Assembly (NCBI GenBank): GCA_025934255.1
Contig: JAICYJ010000001.1
Location: 108,425 to 172,424, forward strand
DNA length: 64,000 nucleotides
DNA from: Thermoleophilia bacterium
Lineage (GTDB): Bacteria; Actinomycetota; Thermoleophilia; Gaiellales; JAICJC01
Reading direction: 5' to 3'
A model generated the notes under the pieces. It was not told the DNA's origin and ran no database searches. It saw only the letters and a program-made list of their open reading frames with translations. Position numbers and translations under genes: made by a program. This document shows positions 16,555 through 24,951 of this stretch, piece after piece. The stretch's first letter is position 1; the number at the start of each line of letters is the position of its first letter.

Positions 16555-18824
16555 CGCTGCATCGCCTCCCACACCCGCGCCGGGGTCATCGGCAGCTGGT
16601 GCACGCGCGCCCCGGTGACCTGTGCGATCGCGTTGGCGATCGCGCCCGGGGTGGGCACGCAGGGTGGCTCGCCGATGCCCTTGGAGCCCTTCGGGCCGCC
16701 GGCGCCGGGCTTGGTCGGAGAGTCCACCCAGCCGATGTGGATCGGCGGTGAGTCGCTCGCCGTCTGCAGCTTGTAGTCGAGCAGGTGCGGGTTCAGCTGG
16801 CGCGCGTCCTCGCCCAGCAGCGAGCCCTCCAGGGTGGCCATGCCGATGCCCATGACCACGCCGCCCTCGACCTGGCCGTTGGCGCCGATCGGGTTCAGCA
16901 CGCGCCCCGACTCGTGCACCGCGGCCACCTCCAGCACCCGCACGACGCCCGTCTCGCGGTCGACCTTGCAGCGCACCGCGTGCGTGATGAAGGTGGGTGC
17001 GAGGAACGACTCCATCCCCAGCCGGCCGGTGCACCCGGCGGCATCGCTGGCGGGCATCTCCGGCACCGCGTCGGCGCCGCGGCCGAGCAGCAGGGTGCTG
17101 CCGTGGGCGGCCTCGGCCAGCTCCGGGATGGTGACCGACTTGGTGGGCGACCCCTTCACCGAGACCGCGCCGTCCTTCAGCTCCAGGTCGTCGCGGTTGG
17201 CCTCCAGCTGCTCGGCGGCCAGGTCGAGCAGCTGCTCCCGCACGTCGTTCGCGGCGGCCATCACGGCGCGGCCGTTGTTGAAGGTGGTCTGTGAGCCGGA
17301 CGCGCCGGAGTCGAACGGGCCGGCGTCGGTGTCCTGATACAGCAGCGAGAAGCTCTCCGGCTCCATGCCCAGGATCTCCGCCGCCAGCAGCGGCAACGCC
17401 ATCACGGCGCCGGTGCCGCACTCCTGTGCGCCGGTGATGATGGTGGCCGACCCGTCACCGTTGATCTTGACGTAGGCGCCGGAGGCGATGCCGAACGACG
17501 GCCACCAGCCGACGGCGACCCCGATCGCCTCGTCGTCGGGCAGCTCCTTGCCGTAGCCGATCAGCTCGACCGCCCGCTCCAGCGTCTCCGCGGCGCCGAT
17601 GTCCTCGAACACCTGCCGGGTGGGCCCCTCGTCGCCGTTCTTGACGATGTTGAGGCGGCGGAACTCGACGGGGTCCATGCCCAGCTGCCCGGCCACCGAG
17701 TCCATGTGCTGCTCGAGCGCCCAGCACGCCTGCGGGGCGGTGGGGGCGCGCACCGAGCCGGAGGGCGTGGTGTTCGTGTAGGCCAGGCTGGCGTCGACGA
17801 AGACGTTCTCGATCTTGTAGGGGCCGGCCGCCATCATCGCCGCCAGCTGCGGGAAGAACGGCGCATCGGCGCTGTAGGCGCCGTTGTCCAGGATCAGGCG
17901 GCCGCGGCGGGCAACGATGCTGCCGTCCCTGCGCACGCCGGTCTCCAGCTCGAGCACCTGTCCCTCCCGGCGGTGGTCGGGGGCGAGGAACTCCTCGCGG
18001 CGCGAGAACACCAGGCGCACGGGGCGCTGGGCGACGCGGGCCAGCGCCGCCACCTGGGCCTCGTAGTGGAACTCGCACTTGCCGCCGAACCCTCCGCCCA
18101 GGTGCGGCACCACGATGCGGACGTGCGCCTCGGGCAGCTCCAGGGTGGTGGCCACGCCGCTGCGGGCGATGAACGGCACCTGCGTCGACGACCAGATCGT
18201 GACCCGGTCTCCCTGCCACTGCGCGACCACGGCATGGGGCTCGATCGGCACGGCGTGCGACATGTCGGCGACGTAGCGCTCCTTGACGACGATGTCCGCC
18301 TCGGCCATGCCCTTGTCAGGATCGCCCTTGAGGATCGTCGAGCGCGAGCAGTCGTTGCCCTCGCGGACGACGTCCTCGGAGGCTCCGTACGACGCCCACT
18401 CTTCGTGCAGCAGCGGTGCGCCGGGCTGGAGGGCGGCCTCGACGTCGCTGACGATCTCGAGTGGCTCGTAGTCGACCTCGATCAGCTCGACCGCGCGCTG
18501 GGCGATCTCGTTCGTGAGTGCCGCCACCGCCGCCACCAGCTCGCCCTCGTAACGCACCTTGTGCTTGGCGAACAGCCGCCGGTCCTGGACGAACGGCCCG
18601 TAGCGGACGTCGGGAACGTCCTCGTGCGTGATCACGGCGAACACCCCCGGAAGCGCCCTGGCCTTGGAGGTATCGATGCGCGTGATGCGGGCGTGGGCGT
18701 GGTCGGAGTAGCGGAACTTCGCCTGGAGCATGCCGGTCATGTCCAGGTCGGCGGTGTAGCGCCCAAGGCCGGTCACCTTGTCCTTGCCGTCCTGCCGGAT
18801 GAACGGCTTCTCTGCTGTGGCCAA
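16551..18824 (-). CDS. molybdenum hydroxylase large (molybdopterin) subunit
   Basis: About 757 residues with the Moco-binding signatures HLGGGFGGKCEF, GSVRAPTAPQ and, near the C-terminus, KGSKGIGEPP carrying the catalytic Glu. The CO dehydrogenase active-site loop AYRCSFR is absent, so it is a hydroxylase of a purine, aldehyde or N-heterocycle rather than CODH; the substrate is undetermined. TTG 18824 is preferred because AAGGAG lies 6 nt upstream; a TTG at 18839 lies over that ribosome site. The first gene of the operon; no XdhC-type maturation factor is in view. Confidence 0.9.
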   Translation of the reverse strand: MATAEKPFIRQDGKDKVTGLGRYTADLDMTGMLQAKFRYSDHAHARITRIDTSKARALPGVFAVITHEDVPDVRYGPFVQDRRLFAKHKVRYEGELVAAVAALTNEIAQRAVELIEVDYEPLEIVSDVEAALQPGAPLLHEEWASYGASEDVVREGNDCSRSTILKGDPDKGMAEADIVVKERYVADMSHAVPIEPHAVVAQWQGDRVTIWSSTQVPFIARSGVATTLELPEAHVRIVVPHLGGGFGGKCEFHYEAQVAALARVAQRPVRLVFSRREEFLAPDHRREGQVLELETGVRRDGSIVARRGRLILDNGAYSADAPFFPQLAAMMAAGPYKIENVFVDASLAYTNTTPSGSVRAPTAPQACWALEQHMDSVAGQLGMDPVEFRRLNIVKNGDEGPTRQVFEDIGAAETLERAVELIGYGKELPDDEAIGVAVGWWPSFGIASGAYVKINGDGSATIITGAQECGTGAVMALPLLAAEILGMEPESFSLLYQDTDAGPFDSGASGSQTTFNNGRAVMAAANDVREQLLDLAAEQLEANRDDLELKDGAVSVKGSPTKSVTIPELAEAAHGSTLLLGRGADAVPEMPASDAAGCTGRLGMESFLAPTFITHAVRCKVDRETGVVRVLEVAAVHESGRVLNPIGANGQVEGGVVMGIGMATLEGSLLGEDARQLNPHLLDYKLQTASDSPPIHIGWVDSPTKPGAGGPKGSKGIGEPPCVPTPGAIANAIAQVTGARVHQLPMTPARVWEAMQR

Positions 18825-18854
18825 CGCGAGCTCCTTCAATCGAGGCGGGGGCTG

Positions 18855-18860
18855 ATACTA
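18855..18860 (-). promoter_or_regulatory. -10 element for molybdenum hydroxylase operon
   Basis: TAGTAT on the minus strand would give a leader of roughly 25 nt containing the AAGGAG ribosome site. Unlike its neighbours, this operon therefore has a leadered mRNA. Confidence 0.4.
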
Positions 18861-18909
18861 CGCGAGACGGGGCGGCCGGAAAAGCCCGGAGCCGTGCTGA
18901 TGCCGTCTG

Positions 18910-20166
18910 TTACGAGCCGGGCGTGGCCAGATCGATGCGGGTGAAGGAGGCGCGGTCGCCGGCCTCGCGCACCGACCACAGCTGGTCGGGGCGGATCGAG
19001 AGCAGCGCGTTCTGGTCGGGCAGCGTGATCGTGGCGCCGGCCAGCCGGTTTCGCGAAGGATCGAGCTCGCGGACGCCATGGCCCGCGAGCGCCAGCCAGA
19101 TCGCGCCTCCGGCGGCGGCCATGGCGGAGGCCGGTGCCGGCAGGGCGATTGCCTGCGGCGTGCGGCCGGGCGGGCCGTCGAAGCGGAGCAGCTGCGGATG
19201 GCCGTCGCGGGTGCCCGCGACCCACACGGCGCCGGCTCCTGCTGCGATCACGCTGGGGACGAGCCCGGACAGGCGCGTTGCGCCGAGCACGTGGCCGTCC
19301 CCGGCGCTGAGCGCGACGACCGCGGTCGCGGTCAGCGCCCACACCCGCCGGCTGCTGCCGGCGATCGCCAGCACGCCGGTCACGGGCGTGAGGGTGGCCC
19401 GCTCATTGTCGATGCGGGCAACGCCGCCGGCCAGCGCCGCCCAGATCTGGCCGTTGGCGACCAGCGGCGCGCAGGCCGTGGCCGGTGTCGAGCAGACGGC
19501 GGCGCCGGGCAGCGGCAGGCGCGACTGCACCTTGCCCGACCCGCGGTCGCGGAAGACCAACTCGGCGCCAGCGGGGCCGTTCACCAGCGACAGCAGCGAG
19601 CCGCCGGAGACGGCCAGCCCCAGTGCCGGGCGGACGGAGGAGAAGGTGTAGTTGACCGAGCCGTCGGTCGCCGCCAGCCGGGTGACGGAGCCGCCTGCCG
19701 CCTGGTACCAGAGGCCGCCGTTGCCGGCAGCGGCGACGGCGATGCCGTGCAGAGCCGGCGCGGTGGCGGCGACGGTGGTCGAGACGGTGAAGGCGGGCGG
19801 CCGGCGGCTGACGGCGGGAGCCGGTGCGGAGCCGCCGGAATCGCCCTGCAGCCACATCACGACCCCGATCGCGGCCGCGACCACGATCGGGAGCATCAGC
19901 GCGGCGATCGCCAGCCGGCCGGCCCGGCGGCGGTCGCGGGCGACATGGTCGCGGGAGGGCGCGCGCACGACCGCGGGGGTGGGCGGCGGGGCGGGTGGTG
20001 GGAGCGGCACGCGGCCGGTTTCGGGGTCGATCCGGAGCCCGTGCTCGGAAGGCTCACGAGCGGTCAGCAGCGCGAAGCGAGGGTCGTCGACGTGCTCGAC
20101 CACCAGATCGCCTCCCGGCTCGGGCGCCCGCGCCGCGGGCGGTTCACGGGGATCCGTCACGAGCAT
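18910..20166 (-). CDS. membrane-anchored beta-propeller-like protein
   Basis: A 418-residue protein. The first 80 residues are polar and proline rich (PLPPPAPPPTP), then one membrane helix (LAIAALMLPIVVAAAIGVVMWL), then an extracytoplasmic domain of repeated strands with Trp/Val-Ala-Gly turns (GGLWYQAAGGSVTRL, GQIWAALAGGVARI, GAVWVAGTRDG, GAIWLALAGHGV). The repeats suggest a beta-propeller used for binding. Function unknown. A minus-strand TACAGT is 8 nt from an internal GTG (20160), which may be the true start. Confidence 0.6.
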   Translation of the reverse strand: MLVTDPREPPAARAPEPGGDLVVEHVDDPRFALLTAREPSEHGLRIDPETGRVPLPPPAPPPTPAVVRAPSRDHVARDRRRAGRLAIAALMLPIVVAAAIGVVMWLQGDSGGSAPAPAVSRRPPAFTVSTTVAATAPALHGIAVAAAGNGGLWYQAAGGSVTRLAATDGSVNYTFSSVRPALGLAVSGGSLLSLVNGPAGAELVFRDRGSGKVQSRLPLPGAAVCSTPATACAPLVANGQIWAALAGGVARIDNERATLTPVTGVLAIAGSSRRVWALTATAVVALSAGDGHVLGATRLSGLVPSVIAAGAGAVWVAGTRDGHPQLLRFDGPPGRTPQAIALPAPASAMAAAGGAIWLALAGHGVRELDPSRNRLAGATITLPDQNALLSIRPDQLWSVREAGDRASFTRIDLATPGS

Positions 20167-20210
20167 CCACTGTACAAACGCCCTCGGCTATCGCGGCCGC
20201 AGCGGACCGG

Positions 20211-20216
20211 TAGGAT
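20211..20216 (+). promoter_or_regulatory. -10 element for GcvT-domain gene
   Basis: TAGGAT ends 7 nt before the ATG at 20224. Confidence 0.45.
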
Positions 20217-20223
20217 CTGCCGC

Positions 20224-22212
20224 ATGCATTCCTCTTACGCCCTTGACGCAAGCGATTTCGCCGTCGAACGGGACGGCAAGCAGCAGCCCCTGTCCGAGCT
20301 GTGGCCGGGCGGATACCAGCCCGGCGACCGGCTCGGCGTCGTGCTCGCCCAGCCGATGGACGCCGTCGGCTGCTCCAACCTGATCTGCGCGACCATCACG
20401 CTGTTCTACGACTACATGCGGGCCACCCTTGGCACCGGCAACTTCTTCCGCTACTGCGACACCTACCTGTTCGGCGTGGGCTGTGAGGCCGGAGACTTCA
20501 ACCAGCTGGACATCTGGCCGCTGCACAAGTGGGTGACGATCCTGAACCCGACCACCGAGGCGCTGCTGGAGGCGGTCAACGACCGCAAGGTCAACCTGCT
20601 CGCGATCCCCGAGACGGGTGCGCGCTGCCGCGGCGAGGTGGTGCTCTCTACGTGGAACGCCTACCTGTCGCACGTCAAGTCGGTCGTGACCTACTCGCCG
20701 CGCACCGGCGTGGCCCGCGACTCCGACGTGCATCTGGTCGGAAACCGCGTGGTCGAGAGCTACGTGGAGCAGGCGATCTTCACCACGCCGGGGCTGGACG
20801 CCGGGTTCCAGGCCAGGCTGCGGCGGCTGCGGCGGAACATCGACCGTGAAGAGAAGCAGCCGGTCGAGGGCTACCGCACGCTGGCCGGGCCGGCGCAGGC
20901 GCGGGCGCTGCTGGGCGTGACCCAGGTGCTGCCGCCCGGCCACCAGGAGCTGACGCGGCGCGCGACCCCGACCACGATCATGCCCGTGGAGGTGCCGATG
21001 CCGGCCCTCGACGGCGACTCGGCCCCTTTTGACATCGCCGCCGCCGCGGCGCTGCAGGTCGATCAGCCGGCGCCGTCCGGCGCCTACCCCGACGGGCTGC
21101 TGCGCACGGGGTTCGACGGGATCCAGCGGCGGCTGGGCGGCACCTTCGCCGAGTGGGAGGGCTGGGACTGGATCTCGGACTTCGGCGACCCGATCGCCGA
21201 GCACCACACGGTGCGCGAGGCGGTCGGCATCTGGGACGAGTCGCCGCTGCGCAAGTGGTTCTTCAGGGGCAAGAAGGCGATGGCGGCGGTCGATTACTGC
21301 TTCACGGCCGACATGGCCGGCCTCGAGCCGGGGCAGGCGCGCTACGCGCCGTTCGTCGACGCGCAGGGCAGGATGCTGGGGGACGGCGTTGTCTTCCGCG
21401 GCGACGATCCCGAGAACGTGCTGGTGGTGACGGCGCTCGACACCGACGCCGACCACTTCCGACGGATCACCGGCGACTTCGGCATCGAGATCACGGAGCA
21501 CACGATGGAGATGCCGCACCTGCAGGTGCAGGGGCCGCGCTCGCGCGAGCTGCTGTCCGCCGTGAGCGACGCCGACGTCGCCGGACTGCGGTACTTCCGG
21601 TTCCTGACGGAGCCGGTCTCGGTCTGCGGCGCGCCCTGCTATGTGGCCCGCACCGGCTACTCGGGTGAGCTCGGCTACGAGGTGTTCTGCCAGCCGGGCG
21701 ATGCCGAGAAGGTCTGGCAGGGGCTGCTCGACCAGGGCGCAGCGATGGGCATCCGGCCCTACGGGCTGGCGGCGGTCGAGAGCCTGCGAATCGAGGCCGG
21801 GCTGATCTTCATCGGCTTCGACTACTTCCCGGGCGTGACGTCGCCCTTCCACGTCAACCTCGACCGCATGATCAAGCTGGACAAGGGCGACTTCCACGGC
21901 AAGCAGGCGCTGCAGGCGGAGCTCGACGCGGGCATCACGCACCGCATGGTGACGCTGGTGATCGCCGGTGAGGACTCGCCCGACTACAACACGCCGGTGC
22001 TCTCGAGCGGCCGCAACGTGGGCAAGCTGACATCGCCCAGCGCGGGACGATCGCCGACGGTGGACAAGCTGATCGCGATGGCCTCCATCGAGGCGGACCT
22101 GGCCGAGGTGGGCAGGCAGGTCGAGGTGACGCTGCCCGACGGACGGCTGGTGCCGGCGCTGGTCGACCAGTACCCGATCTACGACCCCGAGAAGTCCCGG
22201 CCCCGCTCTTAA
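20224..22212 (+). CDS. GcvT-domain (aminomethyltransferase-like) protein with unrecognised N-terminal domain
   Basis: A 662-residue protein. Residues about 285-660 match the GcvT/tetrahydrofolate-binding fold: EHHTVREAVGIWDES, LQVQGPRSRELL, VARTGYSGELGYEVF and the C-terminal SLRIEAGL. Proteins with this fold move one-carbon units from amines (glycine cleavage T protein, dimethylglycine and DMSP demethylases). Residues 1 to about 265 form a separate domain with Cys and aromatic-rich stretches (VGCSNLICATITLFYDYMR, YCDTYLFGVGCEAGDFNQLD) that I do not recognise. The ATG at 20224 follows TAGGAT; the reading frame is open far upstream but that part is antisense to the neighbour. Confidence 0.8.
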   Translation: MHSSYALDASDFAVERDGKQQPLSELWPGGYQPGDRLGVVLAQPMDAVGCSNLICATITLFYDYMRATLGTGNFFRYCDTYLFGVGCEAGDFNQLDIWPLHKWVTILNPTTEALLEAVNDRKVNLLAIPETGARCRGEVVLSTWNAYLSHVKSVVTYSPRTGVARDSDVHLVGNRVVESYVEQAIFTTPGLDAGFQARLRRLRRNIDREEKQPVEGYRTLAGPAQARALLGVTQVLPPGHQELTRRATPTTIMPVEVPMPALDGDSAPFDIAAAAALQVDQPAPSGAYPDGLLRTGFDGIQRRLGGTFAEWEGWDWISDFGDPIAEHHTVREAVGIWDESPLRKWFFRGKKAMAAVDYCFTADMAGLEPGQARYAPFVDAQGRMLGDGVVFRGDDPENVLVVTALDTDADHFRRITGDFGIEITEHTMEMPHLQVQGPRSRELLSAVSDADVAGLRYFRFLTEPVSVCGAPCYVARTGYSGELGYEVFCQPGDAEKVWQGLLDQGAAMGIRPYGLAAVESLRIEAGLIFIGFDYFPGVTSPFHVNLDRMIKLDKGDFHGKQALQAELDAGITHRMVTLVIAGEDSPDYNTPVLSSGRNVGKLTSPSAGRSPTVDKLIAMASIEADLAEVGRQVEVTLPDGRLVPALVDQYPIYDPEKSRPRS

Positions 22213-22234
22213 CCCGGTTCGGCGATCTGTCAAG

Positions 22235-22262
22235 CCCCCGCCCGGAGGGGGTGTCAAACACC
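22235..22262 (+). terminator. hairpin plus palindromic element after GcvT-domain gene
   Basis: CCCCC/GGGGG (22235-22239 with 22247-22251) forms a hairpin 23 nt after the stop. It runs into GGTGTCAAACACC (22250-22262), a 5-bp palindrome that recurs near 36.2 kb. I see nothing else in the rest of the gap to 22438 apart from a possible TTGGCA/GAATCA promoter. Confidence 0.4.
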
Positions 22263-22438
22263 GCTCCATACCCCGTGAAGCCTTCGGCACGGATTCGCCA
22301 CATCCGCGGGCATCCGGGTGACAGGCGTTCGTGGCACCCGCTGGGTTTCGGGCCGTCCCGGCCTCAGAGGCAGACACGGCGGCCGTGGCATTCCGTTGCC
22401 GAATTGGCACCGGTCGGGTCGTGAAAGAATCAGGCCGG

Positions 22439-23191
22439 ATGGGCTCGTCTGACTCCCCGATCGTCGTGATCGCCTCCGGATTCGGCGGCGTGGCCGTGTG
22501 CGATGCGATCGTGCGACTGTTGCCCAAAGAGGACACGGTGCTCCTGGCCGACCACGCCTACGCGCCCTACGCGCGCCGCCGGCCCGCCGTCGTAACCGAC
22601 CGGCTGACGCGCCTGGCCGGCGACATCGTCGCCGAGCGCCGGCCCAAGCTGGTGGTGCTGGCCTCGGCCCAGGGCTGCGCCGACGCCCTCGAGCCGATCC
22701 GCGCACAGTTGGTGCCGGTGCCCGTGATCGGCATCGACGGGATCGTCCCGCAGGCTGCCGCCCGCTCGGCCTCGGGCCGCATCGCTCTCATGACGGGCAC
22801 GGGCTGCCTGCGCGGTGGCCAGCTGGCCCGTGCCCTCAAGCGCGAGCGCGGCGGCGGTCGGGTGACGTGGTCGGCCGTGCCCGGTCTGCGCGAGCTGGTC
22901 GAGTACGGCCGTGACCCCGGCCCCGCCCTCGCCGCCGAGGTGGCCACGCTGCAGGCCGCGGGCGTCGACGCGATCGCGCTCGGCTGCCCGCACGCGAGCG
23001 CCGTCGCCGCGCAGGTGAAGCTGGCCGCCGGCGAGCAGGTGGCGGTGGTCGACTCGGGCGCGCTGGCGGCGGAGCGGGTGCGCAGGCTGCTGATGCGCGG
23101 CGGGCTCACCACGCCGCGACGGCGCCCCGGCCGGCGCGAGCTGATCAGCACCGATCCGGCGGCCGGTCAGGCCGGCCTCGCCACCCGCTGA
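22439..23191 (+). CDS. glutamate racemase-like protein with altered active site
   Basis: A 250-residue protein aligned by eye with MurI/RacE over its whole length. The opening motif DSGVGG is replaced by ASGFGG (Ala12), the first catalytic Cys motif ACNT is replaced by ASAQ (Ser76), and only the second site LGCPH (Cys183, His185) is kept. Classical racemases need both Cys, so a two-base racemisation is unlikely. It may be a one-sided racemase-fold enzyme or a binding protein. ATG 22439 is the start that matches the family N-terminus. It converges on the YbjN-like gene. Confidence 0.7.
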   Translation: MGSSDSPIVVIASGFGGVAVCDAIVRLLPKEDTVLLADHAYAPYARRRPAVVTDRLTRLAGDIVAERRPKLVVLASAQGCADALEPIRAQLVPVPVIGIDGIVPQAAARSASGRIALMTGTGCLRGGQLARALKRERGGGRVTWSAVPGLRELVEYGRDPGPALAAEVATLQAAGVDAIALGCPHASAVAAQVKLAAGEQVAVVDSGALAAERVRRLLMRGGLTTPRRRPGRRELISTDPAAGQAGLATR

Positions 23192-23194
23192 AGG

Positions 23195-23665
23195 TCAGGC
23201 CACCCCGGTGTCGCCGGCCGGGCCCCACACGTCGCGGGCGCGCGCTCCCACGCCCAGCTCCAGCAGCAGGTCGTCGTCCAGCGTGTCGGCGTACGCGGCC
23301 ACGATCTGCAGCGCCCTGATGAACTCCTGGGTCTGTAGGTTGCTGGCCAAAATCGCGTACTCGAGGGCGATCACGCCATCCTCCTCGTAGTACGAAAGCC
23401 TGCCCACCAGCAGGCTGCAGTTGCGCAGGTTGATGGCGGCCAGCGCCCTCGCGCCCGCCTCCTCGAACCGCACGCCCTGCAGCACGGGCGATTGAAACAG
23501 CACCAGCGGCTCGTCGCCGAACGAGCCCGGCCGCACCATCACGGCGGCCGTGCCGTCGCGGATCGGGACGAAGAACTCGAGCCCGTCCTGCGACGGCGTG
23601 AAGCCGATCTTGGCCCGGACCAGAATCCCGTGGATTCGCTCGGCAAGTGCGGGCAGATCTGTCAT
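23195..23665 (-). CDS. YbjN-like protein
   Basis: A 156-residue protein with the alternating alpha/beta outline of the YbjN/type III secretion chaperone-like fold: a leading helix, strands in GLEFFVPIRDGTAAVMVRPG, and a final acidic helix region ADTLDDDLLLELG. Such proteins are cytosolic and thought to be chaperone-like; no enzymatic motif is visible. The ATG lies 6 nt after minus-strand GATAGT. Divergent from the LLM oxidoreductase. Confidence 0.6.
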   Translation of the reverse strand: MTDLPALAERIHGILVRAKIGFTPSQDGLEFFVPIRDGTAAVMVRPGSFGDEPLVLFQSPVLQGVRFEEAGARALAAINLRNCSLLVGRLSYYEEDGVIALEYAILASNLQTQEFIRALQIVAAYADTLDDDLLLELGVGARARDVWGPAGDTGVA

Positions 23666-23671
23666 GGGGTG

Positions 23672-23677
23672 ACTATC
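23672..23677 (-). promoter_or_regulatory. -10 element for YbjN-like gene
   Basis: GATAGT on the minus strand, 6 nt before the ATG at 23665. Confidence 0.4.
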
Positions 23678-23710
23678 TCATGCACGTCAAGGCGGTGGCG
23701 GACGGTGCGT

Positions 23711-23716
23711 TAGAGT
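23711..23716 (+). promoter_or_regulatory. -10 element for LLM oxidoreductase
   Basis: TAGAGT ends 6 nt before the GTG at 23723. Confidence 0.5.
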
Positions 23717-23722
23717 GCCCCG

Positions 23723-24622
23723 GTGCCTCGCCCATTGCGTGTCGGAGTGCAGCTCCCGGAGACCGAGCGGGTCGTCCGCTGGCCCGAGTATCTGGCCATG
23801 GCGACGGCCGTCGAGCAGGTCGGATTCGACTCGATCTGGCTCGGCGATCACCTGCTCTACGCCCCCGAGCACGGCCGCCCCGAGCGCGGGCCGTGGGAGG
23901 TCTGGACGATGCTGGCGGCGCTTGCCGCGGTGACCGAACGGGTCGCGCTCGGCCCGCTGGTGGCCTGCACGGCTTTCCACAGCCCCGGGCTGCTGGCCAA
24001 GATGGCGGCCACCGTCGATGACGTCAGCGGCGGCCGTCTGGTACTCGGCCTCGGCGCCGGCTGGAACCAGCGCGAGTTCGGCGCGTTCGGCCTGCCCTAC
24101 GACCGCCGCGTGTCGCGCTTTGCCGAGTCGTTCGAGATCGTGAAGGGGCTGCTGGCCGGCGAGCGCGTCAGCATGGACGGCAGCTTCTCCCACGTTGACG
24201 ACCTGGTGCTGATGCCGCCCCCGGCGCGCCGGATCCCGATCATGATCGGCTCGAACGGGCCGCGCATGCTCAGCCTGACGCTGCCCCACGCCGACTCCTG
24301 GAACACCTGGTTCGACGACTACGGCAACTCGCCCGACGGGTTCGCGGCCCTCAACCGGCGGATCAGCGAGGCGGCCGAGCAGGCCGGCCGCGACCCCGCG
24401 CAGATCGAGCGCAGCGCGTGCGTCGCGGTTGCGCTGGACGACTCCGGCGAGCGGTCGGCCGACCCCGACGCTCCGCCCGTGGCCGGCGGTGCCGACCTGG
24501 CCGCGCACCTGCGCGACCTCGCGGCGGCAGGGGCCGACGAGGCGATCCTGGTGGTCAGCCCGATCACCGAGGGCTCGATCCGCGACTTGGCCGCGGCCCT
24601 GGCACTGCTCGACGCCGGCTAG
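23723..24622 (+). CDS. LLM class (probably F420-dependent) oxidoreductase
   Basis: A 299-residue luciferase-like monooxygenase fold protein. It begins PLRVGVQLPETE, followed by VEQVGFDSIWLGDHLLY (the Asp/His that contact the deazaflavin ring), then LAALAAVTERVALGPLVACTAFHSPGLLAKMAATVDDVSGGRLVLGLGAGW, the strongest family signature, and PIMIGSNGPRML. The enzyme uses reduced F420 or FMN on an unknown substrate. Leaderless GTG. Its TAG stop shares a CTAG with the convergent DUF2277 gene. Confidence 0.88.
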   Translation: MPRPLRVGVQLPETERVVRWPEYLAMATAVEQVGFDSIWLGDHLLYAPEHGRPERGPWEVWTMLAALAAVTERVALGPLVACTAFHSPGLLAKMAATVDDVSGGRLVLGLGAGWNQREFGAFGLPYDRRVSRFAESFEIVKGLLAGERVSMDGSFSHVDDLVLMPPPARRIPIMIGSNGPRMLSLTLPHADSWNTWFDDYGNSPDGFAALNRRISEAAEQAGRDPAQIERSACVAVALDDSGERSADPDAPPVAGGADLAAHLRDLAAAGADEAILVVSPITEGSIRDLAAALALLDAG

Positions 24623-24900
24623 GCCGTTGCGCGGTCGCCGAAGCGGGCGATCGACCGCTCGCGTGCGCGCTCGATCTCGCGGGCGCGATCACGTGGCGGC
24701 GCGGTCGCGACCAGCTCGCCCAGCAGCCTCGACGTGGCCTCCGCGACCGCCTCGACGGCGCGCAGGAAGGCCTCCTCGTTGACCCGGGCGGGCTTGGTCA
24801 TCCCGCTCACCTTGCGCACGTACTGCAGGGCCGCGTCGTGCGCGTCCTGCTCGGTGCTGGCCGGCTCGTAGTTGTGAAGTGGTCGGATGTTTCTGCACAT
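24619..24900 (-). CDS. DUF2277 family protein
   Basis: A 93-residue protein matching the DUF2277 pattern: MCRNIRPLHNYEPAST at the N-terminus, then AALQYVRKVSGMTKPARVNEEAFLRAVEAVA and LVATAPPRDRAREIERAR. Function unknown. The ATG lies 6 nt after minus-strand TAGAGT. Divergent from the selenoprotein peroxiredoxin gene with a 51-bp gap. Confidence 0.85.
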   Translation of the reverse strand: MCRNIRPLHNYEPASTEQDAHDAALQYVRKVSGMTKPARVNEEAFLRAVEAVAEATSRLLGELVATAPPRDRAREIERARERSIARFGDRATA

Positions 24901-24906
24901 ACGTCC

Positions 24907-24912
24907 ACTCTA
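24907..24912 (-). promoter_or_regulatory. -10 element for DUF2277 gene
   Basis: TAGAGT on the minus strand, ending 6 nt before the ATG at 24900. Confidence 0.5.
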
Positions 24913-24936
24913 GCCCGAGGTGTAGCCCGACGTTGC

Positions 24937-24942
24937 TAGGCT
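24937..24942 (+). promoter_or_regulatory. possible -10 element for selenoprotein peroxiredoxin
   Basis: TAGGCT ends 9 nt before the ATG at 24952, slightly farther than the other leaderless starts. Confidence 0.35.
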
Positions 24943-24951
24943 CGGCAAAGC

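Noticed and set aside
16551..18824. Carbon monoxide dehydrogenase large subunit
   Set aside because: The subunit order and family fit, but the CODH active-site loop AYRCSFR is absent, so only a general molybdenum hydroxylase can be claimed.
20224..21020. DUF1989-type domain at the N-terminus of the GcvT fusion
   Set aside because: Only a weak local resemblance around the GDRL segment; the rest of the pattern does not fit.
20188..22536. Very long antisense frame opposite the GcvT-domain gene
   Set aside because: Low-complexity Arg/Gln/His/Leu content, no domain, and it crosses an intergenic gap.
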